Below, in pieces: positions 1-7,983 of a stretch of 64,000 nucleotides of DNA. The position numbers and the translations under genes are program-made. How positions within the stretch are numbered: position 1 is the first letter of the stretch; each line of letters starts with the position of its first letter. Source of the DNA: Microvirga sp. Mcv34 (GTDB lineage: Bacteria > Pseudomonadota > Alphaproteobacteria > Rhizobiales > Beijerinckiaceae); NCBI RefSeq assembly GCF_024519725.1, contig NZ_JALJRK010000005.1:115043-179042 (forward strand), read 5' to 3'. Under the pieces are notes generated by a model that saw only the letters and a list, made by a program, of their open reading frames with translations, ran no database searches and was not told the origin of the DNA.

Positions 1-2
1 TC

Positions 3-992
3 GGCGTGACCATCGAGGGTCAGCGCCATTTCATCACGTATGGCTTGTCCTCGAAGAACCCTCAGGTTCCCGTTACCCGCGACACGCTCTTCGAGCTCGG
101 CTCGATCAGCAAGATCTTCACGGCCACCCTGGCGATCGATGCAGAGATCGAAGGCAGGCTGAGATTGACCGACAGCGTCAGCCGGCACATGCCGGAATTG
201 AAGGGGAGCGCCCTCGACAAGGTGCGGCTCCTCGATCTCGCAACGCATACGGCCGGCGGCTTCCCGCTCCAGTTGCCCGGGAACGTGAAGGATCGCAAGC
301 GGCTCACCGCCTACTACCGGGCGTGGAAACCCGCATCCGCGCCCGGTACCCTGCGGGTCTATGCCAATCCGAGCATCGGCCTGCTCGGCATCGTCACCGC
401 ACGAGCAATGGATGCGAGCTTCCCGTCCCTGGCGGAGCGCCTGTTCGGCGAACTCGGGCTGCGGCGGACCTATCTCGACGTGCCTGCGCCGGAGATGAAG
501 TCCTATGCCTGGGGCTATAGCCGCGACGGCAGGCCCGTGCGGGTCTCCCCGGCACTCCTTGCGGACGAAGCCTACGGCGTGAAATCGAACGCCGTGGACA
601 TGGTCCGCTTCCTGGAGGTGAATATGGGGATCGGCTCCGTCCCGGAGCGGATCGCACAATCCCTCCGCGCAACCAGGACCGGCTATTTTCGCTCAGGCGA
701 ACTGATCCAGGATCTCATCTGGGAGCAATATCCCTATCCGGTTGCACTGGACGCTTTCATTGCCGGCAACACGATGAACCAGAAGGCTCATCCGGCCACC
801 GCGATCGACCCGCCCCTGGCGCCGCGTGACGATGTGATCGTCAACAAGACGGGATCAACCCTCGGGTTCGGCGCCTATGTTGCCTTCGTGCCGGGTCGCA
901 AGATCGGCATCGTCATGCTGGCGAACAAAGCCTATCCCAACGAAGCGCGAGTGAGGGCGGCCCATCAGGTGCTGTCCCGATTGACGGAATAG
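3..992 (+). CDS. Class C beta-lactamase-like serine hydrolase (5' end outside window)
   Basis: The gene is cut by the window edge: the reading frame is open from base 3, and the GTG at base 6 is probably an internal valine, because class C enzymes have about 50 more residues (signal peptide included) before this point. Numbering from that GTG, the three class C motifs are present: S-I-S-K at about 33-36 (acylated serine 33), Y-A-N at 119-121 and K-T-G at 281-283. The family hydrolyses beta-lactams in the periplasm or acts as a D,D-peptidase/esterase. The Y-A-N and K-T-G boxes favour a true AmpC-like enzyme over a general serine esterase, but substrate cannot be read from sequence. No ampR-like regulator is in view. 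Confidence 0.85.
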   Translation, partial: GVTIEGQRHFITYGLSSKNPQVPVTRDTLFELGSISKIFTATLAIDAEIEGRLRLTDSVSRHMPELKGSALDKVRLLDLATHTAGGFPLQLPGNVKDRKRLTAYYRAWKPASAPGTLRVYANPSIGLLGIVTARAMDASFPSLAERLFGELGLRRTYLDVPAPEMKSYAWGYSRDGRPVRVSPALLADEAYGVKSNAVDMVRFLEVNMGIGSVPERIAQSLRATRTGYFRSGELIQDLIWEQYPYPVALDAFIAGNTMNQKAHPATAIDPPLAPRDDVIVNKTGSTLGFGAYVAFVPGRKIGIVMLANKAYPNEARVRAAHQVLSRLTE

Positions 993-1046
993 GCCGGAAG
1001 CGTCACCGCAAGCCTTTGTTCACCGCTGAATGCCATAACGGCCGCC

Positions 1047-1313
1047 ATGACTTACTCCCGCGATACCGAAGCCATTTCCGAACTCACCGGCCAAACCGTC
1101 AGCACCTGGTCCGAGGAATGGCGGATCGAGACGGAGGCGCGCACCGTCCTGAAGATGTCCAAGCAGGAACGGGATGTGTTCTTCAACGGTCGGAAGGACG
1201 AGAACGGGCGGACCGTCGACCGCGGAGTGATCGGTATCCGCGGGCCGAAGGCCGTCGAGGAGATCAAGGCTACGGTAGAGAGGCTGCATGAAGCTCGCAG
1301 CCGGTCCAAGTAG
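1047..1313 (+). CDS. Conserved small hypothetical protein, 88 aa
   Basis: An 88-residue soluble, charged protein with no signal peptide or membrane segment. The sequence is rich in Glu, Lys and Arg, with a probable C-terminal helix (residues about 67-85). The ATG at 1047 is the only sensible start. Codon use matches the neighbours, which supports a real gene. It resembles short hypothetical proteins found in Methylobacterium-type genomes, but I do not recognise a domain with known function. It lies 54 bases after the beta-lactamase gene and is followed by a long non-coding gap. Confidence 0.6.
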   Translation: MTYSRDTEAISELTGQTVSTWSEEWRIETEARTVLKMSKQERDVFFNGRKDENGRTVDRGVIGIRGPKAVEEIKATVERLHEARSRSK

Positions 1314-1423
1314 CGGACCCCATTCCCAAAAGAGCCCTCTTTTAGCAATAAAATGAAAGTATAGATATAAATAGAAAAGGGCCGCGCCCAGCCTTATCGA
1401 CTGTGTTCGCGACCCTGAAACCG

Positions 1424-1438
1424 TATTTGCCCCTACGG
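1424..1438 (+). repeat. 15-base direct repeat, copy 1
   Basis: TATTTGCCCCTACGG, identical to 1606-1620 (182 bases apart). It forms the loop and 3' arm of hairpin 1. Confidence 0.75.
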
Positions 1439-1605
1439 TCAGCACGGCATAGATCATATAATGCGCTCGATCAAGCCAAATCGTTTGGGCATGAACTATC
1501 TGAGCGTCAGATTATCGCACATACTCTATTGACACGCCGTATTCAGGTCATGAAACGTCACAATTTAGACAAAATGCTCTTTGAATAGATAGGTCACCGA
1601 CCTCT

Positions 1606-1620
1606 TATTTGCCCCTACGG
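1606..1620 (+). repeat. 15-base direct repeat, copy 2
   Basis: TATTTGCCCCTACGG, identical to 1424-1438. Here it sits in the loop of a different stem, so the repeated part is the loop and not the paired arms. Confidence 0.75.
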
Positions 1621-1633
1621 GTCGGACCTTAGA

Positions 1634-1663
1634 GCGCCCCTGCAAAGCGGGCGCTTTCTTTTT
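1634..1663 (+). terminator. Intrinsic terminator
   Basis: Stem GCGCCC (1634-1639) / GGGCGC (1649-1654) with a 9-base loop, followed directly by TTTCTTTTT (1655-1663). This is one of the best-formed terminators in the window, and it ends the candidate sRNA region rather than an adjacent gene. Confidence 0.75.
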
Positions 1664-1750
1664 GGAAGCTGACCTTCTCTTGTATTTGTCCCGATCAGCA
1701 ACCATTCAGCTTGCATGTGAAAGAATCGCATCGTCTCAAGGCGATTGTCC

Positions 1751-2113
1751 GTGCCCGTGCACCGTATCCTCCTGGCCCTCGTACAGCCTCTGCTGGCGCT
1801 CCTGCTGATCGCAGGAACAGCTCAGGCGGAGCCTTGCTTCTATGAGGACAGGGACCGGAACGGAGCCGTCGAACGAATCTTGAACCTGTCCGGCGACCTC
1901 GTCGCTCCGCTCGACGACGTCGCCGCCAGCCTTCAGGCTCCGGCCAGCGGCGGCAACACCGATCACGATGCCAGTCCGCTCCTGCCCGCCGTCGCGCCGA
2001 TGGTCGTTCTCGATCAGGCCCGTATTATCAGAACGGGACGCGTCGCCTACCCCAACGCACCGCCTTCGCACAGGCCCTGCGCTGCTCCACCAACCGGTCC
2101 ACCTCTCGTCTGA
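1751..2113 (+). CDS. Small secreted hypothetical protein
   Basis: About 120 residues with a clear signal peptide: a short basic N-terminus, a leucine-rich core and a likely cleavage after A-Q-A. The mature part is proline-rich near the C-terminus, with two cysteines and no recognised domain. The GTG at 1751 is chosen because AAGG lies nine bases upstream; TTG 1745 (too close) and GTG 1757 are alternatives. It reads toward mprF and ends 139 bases before it. Function is unknown, and it could be a lineage-specific periplasmic protein. Confidence 0.45.
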   Translation: MPVHRILLALVQPLLALLLIAGTAQAEPCFYEDRDRNGAVERILNLSGDLVAPLDDVAASLQAPASGGNTDHDASPLLPAVAPMVVLDQARIIRTGRVAYPNAPPSHRPCAAPPTGPPLV

Positions 2114-2252
2114 TCCGCCGCTGAGCCGCCCTCCCGCGCGCCAGCGCCCCCATGTGCCGCCCCCGCACATTCCTACCCATGCCTTGACCGATCGGTTGGG
2201 CATCCAGGTGCCGGGATGACAGGCGTCTAAAGTCCATCAGACGAGATCTATC

Positions 2253-4913
2253 ATGCCTACCAACGCTCTTCAGGCCGATCATGCGGGCCCTGCCGCCGAA
2301 GCACAGCAGGCGCCCGCCTTCCCCAGACCCGTGGCCGTCGCTCCCCCGCCCCGCCGGCATCAGCTCCTGCGATGGGGCACGCCCGTCGCGGCTCTCGCGG
2401 GATGCGCCGGCTTGGCCGCCCTTCTCATCAAGCTCTTGTCCGGCCTCGATGTTTCGGCCGTCGCCACGAGCGCGCTCGGCACGCCCTCGCACCTGATCGT
2501 CCTGTCGCTGCTCTGCGCGGCCATCAGCTATGCTGCCCTGGTCGGATACGACATCTTCGGCGTTCGCGCCGCGACGGCCAAGCCGGTGCCGTTGAAGACC
2601 ATCGCCCTCGGATCCTTCACCAGCTACGCCATCGGCCACACCCTCGGCTTCCCCCTGGTGACGGCGGGCGCCGTACGCTGGCGGATCTATGGCGGGGCGG
2701 GCCTGACCCTGGCCGAGGTCGCGAAGCTCACCGCCGTCGCCGCCATGACCCTCTGGATCGGCATGGCGGGCGTTCTCGGGCTCAGCGCGGCTTCCGAGCC
2801 GCAGGCTCTCGCGGCACTGGACCATCTGCCCGCCGGCCTCAACCAGGGCATCGGCGCGGCCTTGCTGGCCGGCCTCGCGGCCTATTGGGCCTGGAGCCGC
2901 AAGGGCGGTCGCGAGATCGGCCGGGGCGATATCCGGGTCCGTCTTCCGGGCGGATCTTCCGCTCTGGTTCAGATCGGCCTCGGCCTCACCGACATTTGCG
3001 CCGCCGCCGCGGCCCTGTGGGTGCTCCTTCCAGGCGACATCGGCATCGGCTTCCCAATCTTTGCCACCGTCTTCGCCAGCGCGATCCTGCTGGCCGTCGT
3101 CAGCCATGTTCCAGCCGGGCTCGGCGCGTTCGAGGCGGCGATCCTGCTCGCTTTCCCGCAGGTGCCCACGGCCGAGCTCCTGTCCGCCATTCTCGTCTGG
3201 CGCCTGACCTACACGCTGATCCCGTTCCTGTTCGCCGTGGTGCTGTTCGCCGTGCACGAGATCAGACGCTCGGATGCGCGGTTCTCGCAGGCGGCTCGGC
3301 GTGCCAGGCGGTTCGTTCTGCCCCTCGTGCCGACGGCGCTCGCTACCCTCACGTTCATCGGCGGCCTCGTGCTACTGACCTCCGGCGCACTCCCCAACGA
3401 TTATTCGCGCGTGCGCGCCCTGCGGCACCTCGTACCCCTGCCTTTCGCGGAAGTCTCACATCTCGTCGGCAGCGTGACCGGCGTCATGCTCCTCATTCTG
3501 TCCCGCGGCTTGATGCGTCGCCTGTCGAGCGCCTGGACCCTTTCCGTCGTCCTGATCGGCGCCGGAATCGTGGTGTCGCTGGCCAAGGGCTTCGATTGGG
3601 AAGAAGCGCTCGTTCTCTGCGCCGTTCTCACCCTGCTCCTTACCCATCGCTCCGCCTTCTACCGCAAGGCGGGGATCTTCGCGGAACCACTGGAGCCCCG
3701 CTGGCTGGTAGCCATCGCCCTCATCGTCGGCTGCAGTCTCTGGCTCGGCTTCACGGCTTTCCACGACGTGGACTACAGCCATGACCTGTGGTGGGAGTTC
3801 AACTGGCACGACGATGCATCCCGATTCCTGCGCAGCAGCCTCGGGGCCATCATCATCGGGGCGGCCCTGTCGCTTTATGCCATGATCCACCGCCAGCCTG
3901 GCCTGCGCAGGATCGATCCCGTCAAGACCAATGCAATCACGCCCGCCCTCGCGCATGCGGAGCGGGCCGATGCTCATCTCGCCCTGCTTGAGGACAAGCG
4001 TTTTCTCTTCCACGAATCCGGCGAGGCCTTCCTGATGTATGCCGTGCGCGGCAAGAGCTGGATCGCCATGGGCGACCCCATCGGGAAAACCGAGCATGCC
4101 GCCGACCTCATGTGGCAGTTTCTCGAAGAGGTCGACCGCCATGCCGGATGGCCCGTGTTCTACCAGGTCAGCCCCACCCATCTGCCTCTCTATCTCGACG
4201 GCGGCCTGTCGCTCGTGAAGCTCGGCGAGGAGGCGCATGTGGACCTCGGCGCCTTCACGACCGAAGGCAAGGCCGGCAAGGACTGGCGCGCGGCACTCAA
4301 CCGCGCCAAACGCGAGAACCTGGAATTCGCGATCCTTCCGGCCGCCGAGGTGCCTGCCCATCTCGACGAGCTCAAGCATGTCTCCGATGCCTGGCTGGCG
4401 GAACGCGGCGCAGGCGAGAAGGGCTTTTCCATCGGCTTCTGGTCGGAGCGGTACCTGTCGCATTTCGATGTCGCGGTCATCCGCCGCGAGGGCCGCATCG
4501 TCGCCTTCGCCAATATCTGGTACGGCCAACCCGGAGGCGAGATCACCGTCGATCTCATGCGCTACCTGCCGGATGTCCCCGGCATCATGGACCTGCTTTT
4601 CGTCAGCCTCATGCAGGAGGGCAAGGCGCGGGGCTACCGTTGGTTCAACCTGGGCATGGCGCCGCTCTCCGGCCTGTCCGACCATCGTCTTGCCCCAAAC
4701 TGGCACAAGATTGCAGCCTTCGTCGCCCGTAACGGCGAGCGGTTCTACGGCTTCAAAGGGTTGAGAGCCTACAAGGAAAAGTTCGGCCCCGTCTGGGAAC
4801 CGCGCTACCTCGCCAGCCCCGGCGGATGGGCGCTGCCCCAGATCCTGCTCGACGTGACGAACCTGATTTCGGGCAGCCAGGCCAGGACCATCGGCAAGGG
4901 AGCCAGATCATGA
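2253..4913 (+). CDS. mprF: Bifunctional phosphatidylglycerol lysyltransferase/flippase MprF (LpiA)
   Basis: An 886-residue membrane protein of the usual MprF/LpiA size. The N-terminal two thirds (about 40-560) carry some 12-14 hydrophobic segments forming the flippase region. The C-terminal third (about 565-870) is the soluble DUF2156 synthase fold that moves an aminoacyl group (usually lysine) from tRNA to phosphatidylglycerol, making the membrane less negative and more resistant to cationic peptides and acid. Recognisable pieces include the W-I-A-M-G-D-P-I-G stretch and the F-N-L-G-M-A-P-L-S segment near the end. The stop overlaps the start of acvB by four bases (ATGA), so the two are translationally coupled, as in rhizobial lpiA-acvB operons. 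Confidence 0.93.
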   Translation: MPTNALQADHAGPAAEAQQAPAFPRPVAVAPPPRRHQLLRWGTPVAALAGCAGLAALLIKLLSGLDVSAVATSALGTPSHLIVLSLLCAAISYAALVGYDIFGVRAATAKPVPLKTIALGSFTSYAIGHTLGFPLVTAGAVRWRIYGGAGLTLAEVAKLTAVAAMTLWIGMAGVLGLSAASEPQALAALDHLPAGLNQGIGAALLAGLAAYWAWSRKGGREIGRGDIRVRLPGGSSALVQIGLGLTDICAAAAALWVLLPGDIGIGFPIFATVFASAILLAVVSHVPAGLGAFEAAILLAFPQVPTAELLSAILVWRLTYTLIPFLFAVVLFAVHEIRRSDARFSQAARRARRFVLPLVPTALATLTFIGGLVLLTSGALPNDYSRVRALRHLVPLPFAEVSHLVGSVTGVMLLILSRGLMRRLSSAWTLSVVLIGAGIVVSLAKGFDWEEALVLCAVLTLLLTHRSAFYRKAGIFAEPLEPRWLVAIALIVGCSLWLGFTAFHDVDYSHDLWWEFNWHDDASRFLRSSLGAIIIGAALSLYAMIHRQPGLRRIDPVKTNAITPALAHAERADAHLALLEDKRFLFHESGEAFLMYAVRGKSWIAMGDPIGKTEHAADLMWQFLEEVDRHAGWPVFYQVSPTHLPLYLDGGLSLVKLGEEAHVDLGAFTTEGKAGKDWRAALNRAKRENLEFAILPAAEVPAHLDELKHVSDAWLAERGAGEKGFSIGFWSERYLSHFDVAVIRREGRIVAFANIWYGQPGGEITVDLMRYLPDVPGIMDLLFVSLMQEGKARGYRWFNLGMAPLSGLSDHRLAPNWHKIAAFVARNGERFYGFKGLRAYKEKFGPVWEPRYLASPGGWALPQILLDVTNLISGSQARTIGKGARS

Positions 4914-6304
4914 AGCCCCTCAAGCTCCTCACGATCGTGGCGGCTCTTGCCGCCTTCGCGACCGGAACTGTTCTCCTCGGTCGCTCGGCATGGTCGGCGC
5001 TGACGCCGCCGACCATCGAAACGACGAAGATCGATGTCGATGAATTCGGTCCCGTCGAAGTCGTCCGATCGGACAATCGCAATCCCCGCGGCTTGGTGAT
5101 CCTGGTGGCGAACGAGGCCGACGCGGAGATGCGCCGGCAGGACGCGCTGGCGCTGGCGAAGGCCGACATGATCGCGGTGTCCTTCGACTTCGATGCGTTG
5201 CGCGCGGAACTGGCCAAGTCCCCGACGACCGACGAGTGTCACTACATCTCGGACGATATGAAGGATCTGGCTCAGGCAGTTCAGCGCAAGCTTGGGCTCG
5301 GGCGCTATTACTTTCCCGTGATCGCCGGACGCGGCGACGGCGCAGCCTTCGCCTACGCGGCTCTCGCGCAGGCGCCGGTGAACACGCTTGGCGGCGCCAT
5401 CGGGATCGGCTTCAAGCCCCTGCTGAAAACCGACAGGACCTATTGCTTCGATCCCAAGCTGGAACCGGCAGGCGACGGATACTTCGCCTTGCGCCGCATA
5501 TCCGACATGCCTGCTTCATGGCGGGCGATTGCTCCCGAGCGCGAGCGCCAAGGCATCGAAACCTTCCAGGGAAGCGGCGGCGACGTGGCATTCGTTCCGG
5601 CCGAGGACGATGCCGCGACCCGTCAAGCGCTGGTCGATAACGCGCTCGAGTTGGGGAAAACGGGCGAGCGGGGCGCTTCGCAATTGCCCGTTTCCATCAT
5701 CAGGCCCGAGGGGCCGGTGAAGGGACTGGCCGTAATCATCTCGGGCGACGGGGGCTGGCGGGATATCGACAAGTCCATCGGCGAGTGGCTGTCGCAGAAA
5801 GGCGTTGCCGTCGTAGGATTGGATTCGCTGCGCTACTTCTGGTCCAAGAAGAGCCCGAAGGATGTGGCATCCGATCTCGCGCTGCTCTTCGATCATTACG
5901 GGGCTGAATTCGGCACCAATCACTACGCGATCGTCGGCTTCTCGTTCGGGTCCGACATCATGCCCGACGTGTGGCCCGAGCTGCCGAAAGCGGTCAAGGA
6001 CCACGTCAAGCTCGTGTCCCTCCTGGCCCTCGGCACCAATGCCGATTTCGAAGTGACCGTGGAAGGCTTCATCGGCGCGGGCTCGGCCGAGAGCCGGCCC
6101 CTGCCCCCCCTCCTGCATCAACTGCCGCTCGACAGGACCCAATGCATCTACGGTCGCGAGGAGGCCGAGGACAACGAGACCTCCTGCACGGCCCCGGAAC
6201 TCGGCGATGCGCAGCGTCTCGCCCTGGAGGGCGGACATCACTTCGATGGAGATTACGGCAAAGCCGCAGAGGCGATCTGGACGCGGATGAACCCTACGCC
6301 ATGA
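4910..6304 (+). CDS. acvB: AcvB/VirJ-family lysyl-phosphatidylglycerol hydrolase
   Basis: A 464-residue secreted protein. An N-terminal hydrophobic segment (about 5-25) is a signal peptide or anchor, so the protein should act in the periplasm. The C-terminal half (about 255-460) is the VirJ alpha/beta-hydrolase domain with the nucleophile elbow G-F-S-F-G (Ser345) and a late G-G-H-H-F that can supply the catalytic histidine. Family members (AcvB of Agrobacterium, AtvA of Rhizobium tropici) remove lysine from lysyl-phosphatidylglycerol. The ATG at 4910 overlaps the mprF stop, so the writer and eraser of the modification are co-translated. A longer open frame upstream is excluded because it lies inside mprF. 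Confidence 0.9.
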   Translation: MKPLKLLTIVAALAAFATGTVLLGRSAWSALTPPTIETTKIDVDEFGPVEVVRSDNRNPRGLVILVANEADAEMRRQDALALAKADMIAVSFDFDALRAELAKSPTTDECHYISDDMKDLAQAVQRKLGLGRYYFPVIAGRGDGAAFAYAALAQAPVNTLGGAIGIGFKPLLKTDRTYCFDPKLEPAGDGYFALRRISDMPASWRAIAPERERQGIETFQGSGGDVAFVPAEDDAATRQALVDNALELGKTGERGASQLPVSIIRPEGPVKGLAVIISGDGGWRDIDKSIGEWLSQKGVAVVGLDSLRYFWSKKSPKDVASDLALLFDHYGAEFGTNHYAIVGFSFGSDIMPDVWPELPKAVKDHVKLVSLLALGTNADFEVTVEGFIGAGSAESRPLPPLLHQLPLDRTQCIYGREEAEDNETSCTAPELGDAQRLALEGGHHFDGDYGKAAEAIWTRMNPTP

Positions 6305-6312
6305 GATCACTC

Positions 6313-6336
6313 GATGGGCAGGTGCACTTGCCCATC
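6313..6336. terminator. Hairpin between convergent genes
   Basis: GATGGGCA (6313-6320) pairs with TGCCCATC (6329-6336) around an 8-base loop, just after the acvB stop and touching the stop of the opposite-strand gene. It has no T-run, so intrinsic termination is only possible. Confidence 0.35.
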
Positions 6337-6628
6337 ACGAGGACCCTTCGGGCGCAAAGAAGCAGATGATCGCCCGTGTGGCGGGCTCTTCGCAGAGGTG
6401 GAATTTCGCGTCGGGAGACGCCTTGGCATAGTCCCGGCCGATGAGCCGCCCGTCCCAGAGCCTCCAGCCCTCGGGCGTTTCAGTCACGGTCTCGCCTCGT
6501 TCCTCCATCAGCTCGCGGCAATCCTGATCGCTGCAGCACCAGATCGGGTACCAGCTATGGGCCAGGGCTGGCGCACTGACGAGCCAGCCCACAACCATCA
6601 GGATCGTTCGTTGCGGGCCGACAGCCAT
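6335..6628 (-). CDS. Small cysteine-containing secreted protein, unknown function
   Basis: 97 residues. It starts with a hydrophobic signal peptide (about 8-22, likely cleavage after A-L-A) and the mature part opens with H-S-W-Y-P followed by C-C-S-D-Q-D-C, with two further cysteines near the C-terminus. This N-terminal signature recurs in short exported proteins of Rhizobiales, which have no established function. The cysteine pairs suggest disulfides or metal binding in the periplasm, but this is inference. It is convergent with acvB. Confidence 0.7.
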   Translation of the reverse strand: MAVGPQRTILMVVGWLVSAPALAHSWYPIWCCSDQDCRELMEERGETVTETPEGWRLWDGRLIGRDYAKASPDAKFHLCEEPATRAIICFFAPEGSS

Positions 6629-6729
6629 CCTGGATAAGCCTTTCCCAGGGCCTTCCCCCGATCGACAAGCTTATCCTTGATCTTGGTGCGCCCTCCCCGG
6701 CTCGTCCAGTCCTCGGCCCGGCGCGGGTC

Positions 6730-6972
6730 TTACTCCTTGGCCTGAAAGTAAGGCTCGACCTTGCCCTTGAGCTTGATGGTCATGGGATTGCCGAACCGAT
6801 CCTTGGCATTGCCCGCCGTCACCCGAACCCAGCCCTCGCTGACGCAATACTCGTCCACATTGGTCTTCTCGGCCCCGTTGAAGCGGATCCCCACCCCTTT
6901 TGCGAGCAACTCCTCGTTGTAGTAAGGGCTGTTCGGGTTCGAGGACAGGCGGTCGGGAAGCGTGTCGGTCAT
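6730..6972 (-). CDS. DUF3297 family protein
   Basis: 80 residues, soluble, no signal peptide. The sequence matches the pattern of DUF3297: L-P-D-R-L-S near the start, then G-V-G-I-R-F-N-G, N-V-D-E-Y-C-V-S-E-G-W-V-R and a C-terminal G-N-P-M-T-I-K-L-K-G-K-V-E-P-Y. The family is widespread in Proteobacteria and its role is unknown. The gene stands alone, divergent from the tryptophan dioxygenase gene 165 bases away. Confidence 0.85.
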   Translation of the reverse strand: MTDTLPDRLSSNPNSPYYNEELLAKGVGIRFNGAEKTNVDEYCVSEGWVRVTAGNAKDRFGNPMTIKLKGKVEPYFQAKE

Positions 6973-7137
6973 GCGAAGGTTTCTCCAGCTAAGTCTTATG
7001 GGGCGGCAACCTACCCTCTCGGGAGGCGAAAGCCAATTCCGGCCCCTTGACGTGACAAGCCCGTTGGGATGTCCTACTTTCGTTGAATGACTCTAAGGTA
7101 ACAATAATCCGCCCAGAAGCGGAGCAGTTCTAGGGAG

Positions 7138-7968
7138 ATGGCGTTGTCCGCAGCGACAGACGGGATTCACACGGACTTTTCCGAAGGCATGAGCTATGGG
7201 GATTATCTCCGGCTCGACACTCTCCTCTCCGCCCAATCTCCCCTGACGGCCGAGCACGACGAGCTCCTCTTCATCACCATCCATCAGGTGATGGAGCTCT
7301 GGCTGAAGCTCCTGAACCGGGAACTCGACACGGCGCTGGCCCATATCCGCTCCGATGAGCTCCAGCCCGCGTTCAAATGCACGGCGCGGATCAACCGAAT
7401 CCAGGAGCAGCTGATCCAGGCCTGGACCGTGCTCTCCACCATGACGCCCTCCGATTACCTGAGCTTCCGGCCGGCACTCGGCAAGTCCTCCGGCTTCCAG
7501 TCCTGGCAGTACCGGCTGGTGGAGTTCAAGCTGGGGGCAAAGGATGCCATCAAGATGGCGCCCCACCGCCACCGGAGCGATCTCGCGGAGCAGCTCGACG
7601 CCGCGTACCGGGCACCGAGCCTCTATGACGAGGCTCTCCGCCTGCTGGCGCGGCGCGGTTACGCGATCCCGGCCGAAGTTCTCGAGCGCGACGTGACGCA
7701 GCCCTACACCGCCTATCCCGGTGTCGAAGCCGTCTGGGAGGAGATCTACCGCCATTCGGGCGAGCATTTCGATCTCTACGAGCTTGCCGAGGAGCTGGTG
7801 GACCTCGAGGACGCCTTCCAGCAATGGCGCTTCCGGCACATGAAGACCGTGGAGCGCATCATCGGCATGCGCAGCGGCACCGGCGGCAGCACCGGCGTGA
7901 CCTATCTGCGCAAGGCGCTGGAGCGTTACTTCTTTCCAGAACTCTGGTCCGTTCGCGGCAAGCTTTGA
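7138..7968 (+). CDS. kynA: Tryptophan 2,3-dioxygenase
   Basis: 276 residues, the normal size for bacterial TDO. It opens the indole ring of L-tryptophan with O2 to give N-formylkynurenine, the first step of the kynurenine pathway, using heme. Visible landmarks are F-I-T-I-H-Q-V-M-E-L-W at 45-55 (active-site His49), the predicted heme ligand His234 in R-H-M-K-T-V-E-R-I-I-G, and the substrate-loop G-T-G-G-S-T-G near 248. The ATG follows a purine-rich TAGGGAG. The kynureninase-like gene starts 15 bases after the stop, so the two form an operon. Confidence 0.95.
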   Translation: MALSAATDGIHTDFSEGMSYGDYLRLDTLLSAQSPLTAEHDELLFITIHQVMELWLKLLNRELDTALAHIRSDELQPAFKCTARINRIQEQLIQAWTVLSTMTPSDYLSFRPALGKSSGFQSWQYRLVEFKLGAKDAIKMAPHRHRSDLAEQLDAAYRAPSLYDEALRLLARRGYAIPAEVLERDVTQPYTAYPGVEAVWEEIYRHSGEHFDLYELAEELVDLEDAFQQWRFRHMKTVERIIGMRSGTGGSTGVTYLRKALERYFFPELWSVRGKL

Positions 7969-7983
7969 CGAAGGAGACGCGCC

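Larger units (their letters stand above)
1413..1663 (+). ncRNA. Candidate small RNA with two C-rich-loop hairpins and a terminator
   Basis: Three consecutive hairpins lie on the plus strand. Hairpin 1 pairs CCGTA (1421-1425) with TACGG (1434-1438) and can extend through CTGA/TCAG, leaving TTTGCCCC in the loop. Hairpin 2 pairs CCGACC (1597-1602) with GGTCGG (1620-1625) and leaves a 17-base loop that again contains TTTGCCCC. Hairpin 3 is an intrinsic terminator (1634-1663). Repeated unpaired C-rich loops ahead of a terminator are typical of trans-acting bacterial sRNAs. The 5' end is unknown. A short form starting near 1590 (hairpin 2 plus terminator) is equally possible, as is a long 3' UTR of the upstream gene. 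Confidence 0.35.
1314..1750. other. Non-coding gap with AT-rich start and hairpins
   Basis: This 437-base stretch has no convincing gene. Its first part (about 1335-1380) is unusually AT-rich for this genome. The rest contains two hairpins displaying the same sequence and a clear intrinsic terminator (see separate entries). A 61-codon open frame at 1403-1588 has no ribosome binding site and crosses the first hairpin. Confidence 0.6.

Noticed and set aside
1403..1588. 61-codon open frame in the gap after the first small gene
   Set aside because: No ribosome binding site, crosses hairpin 1 of the candidate sRNA, no protein-like composition.
4910..6304. VirJ-type T-DNA transfer protein
   Set aside because: No vir genes nearby; the link to mprF explains it as a lysyl-phosphatidylglycerol hydrolase.
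7041..7080. Promoter TTGACG with -10 before kynA
   Set aside because: The -10 candidates 17-18 bases later match poorly; not reported as a feature.
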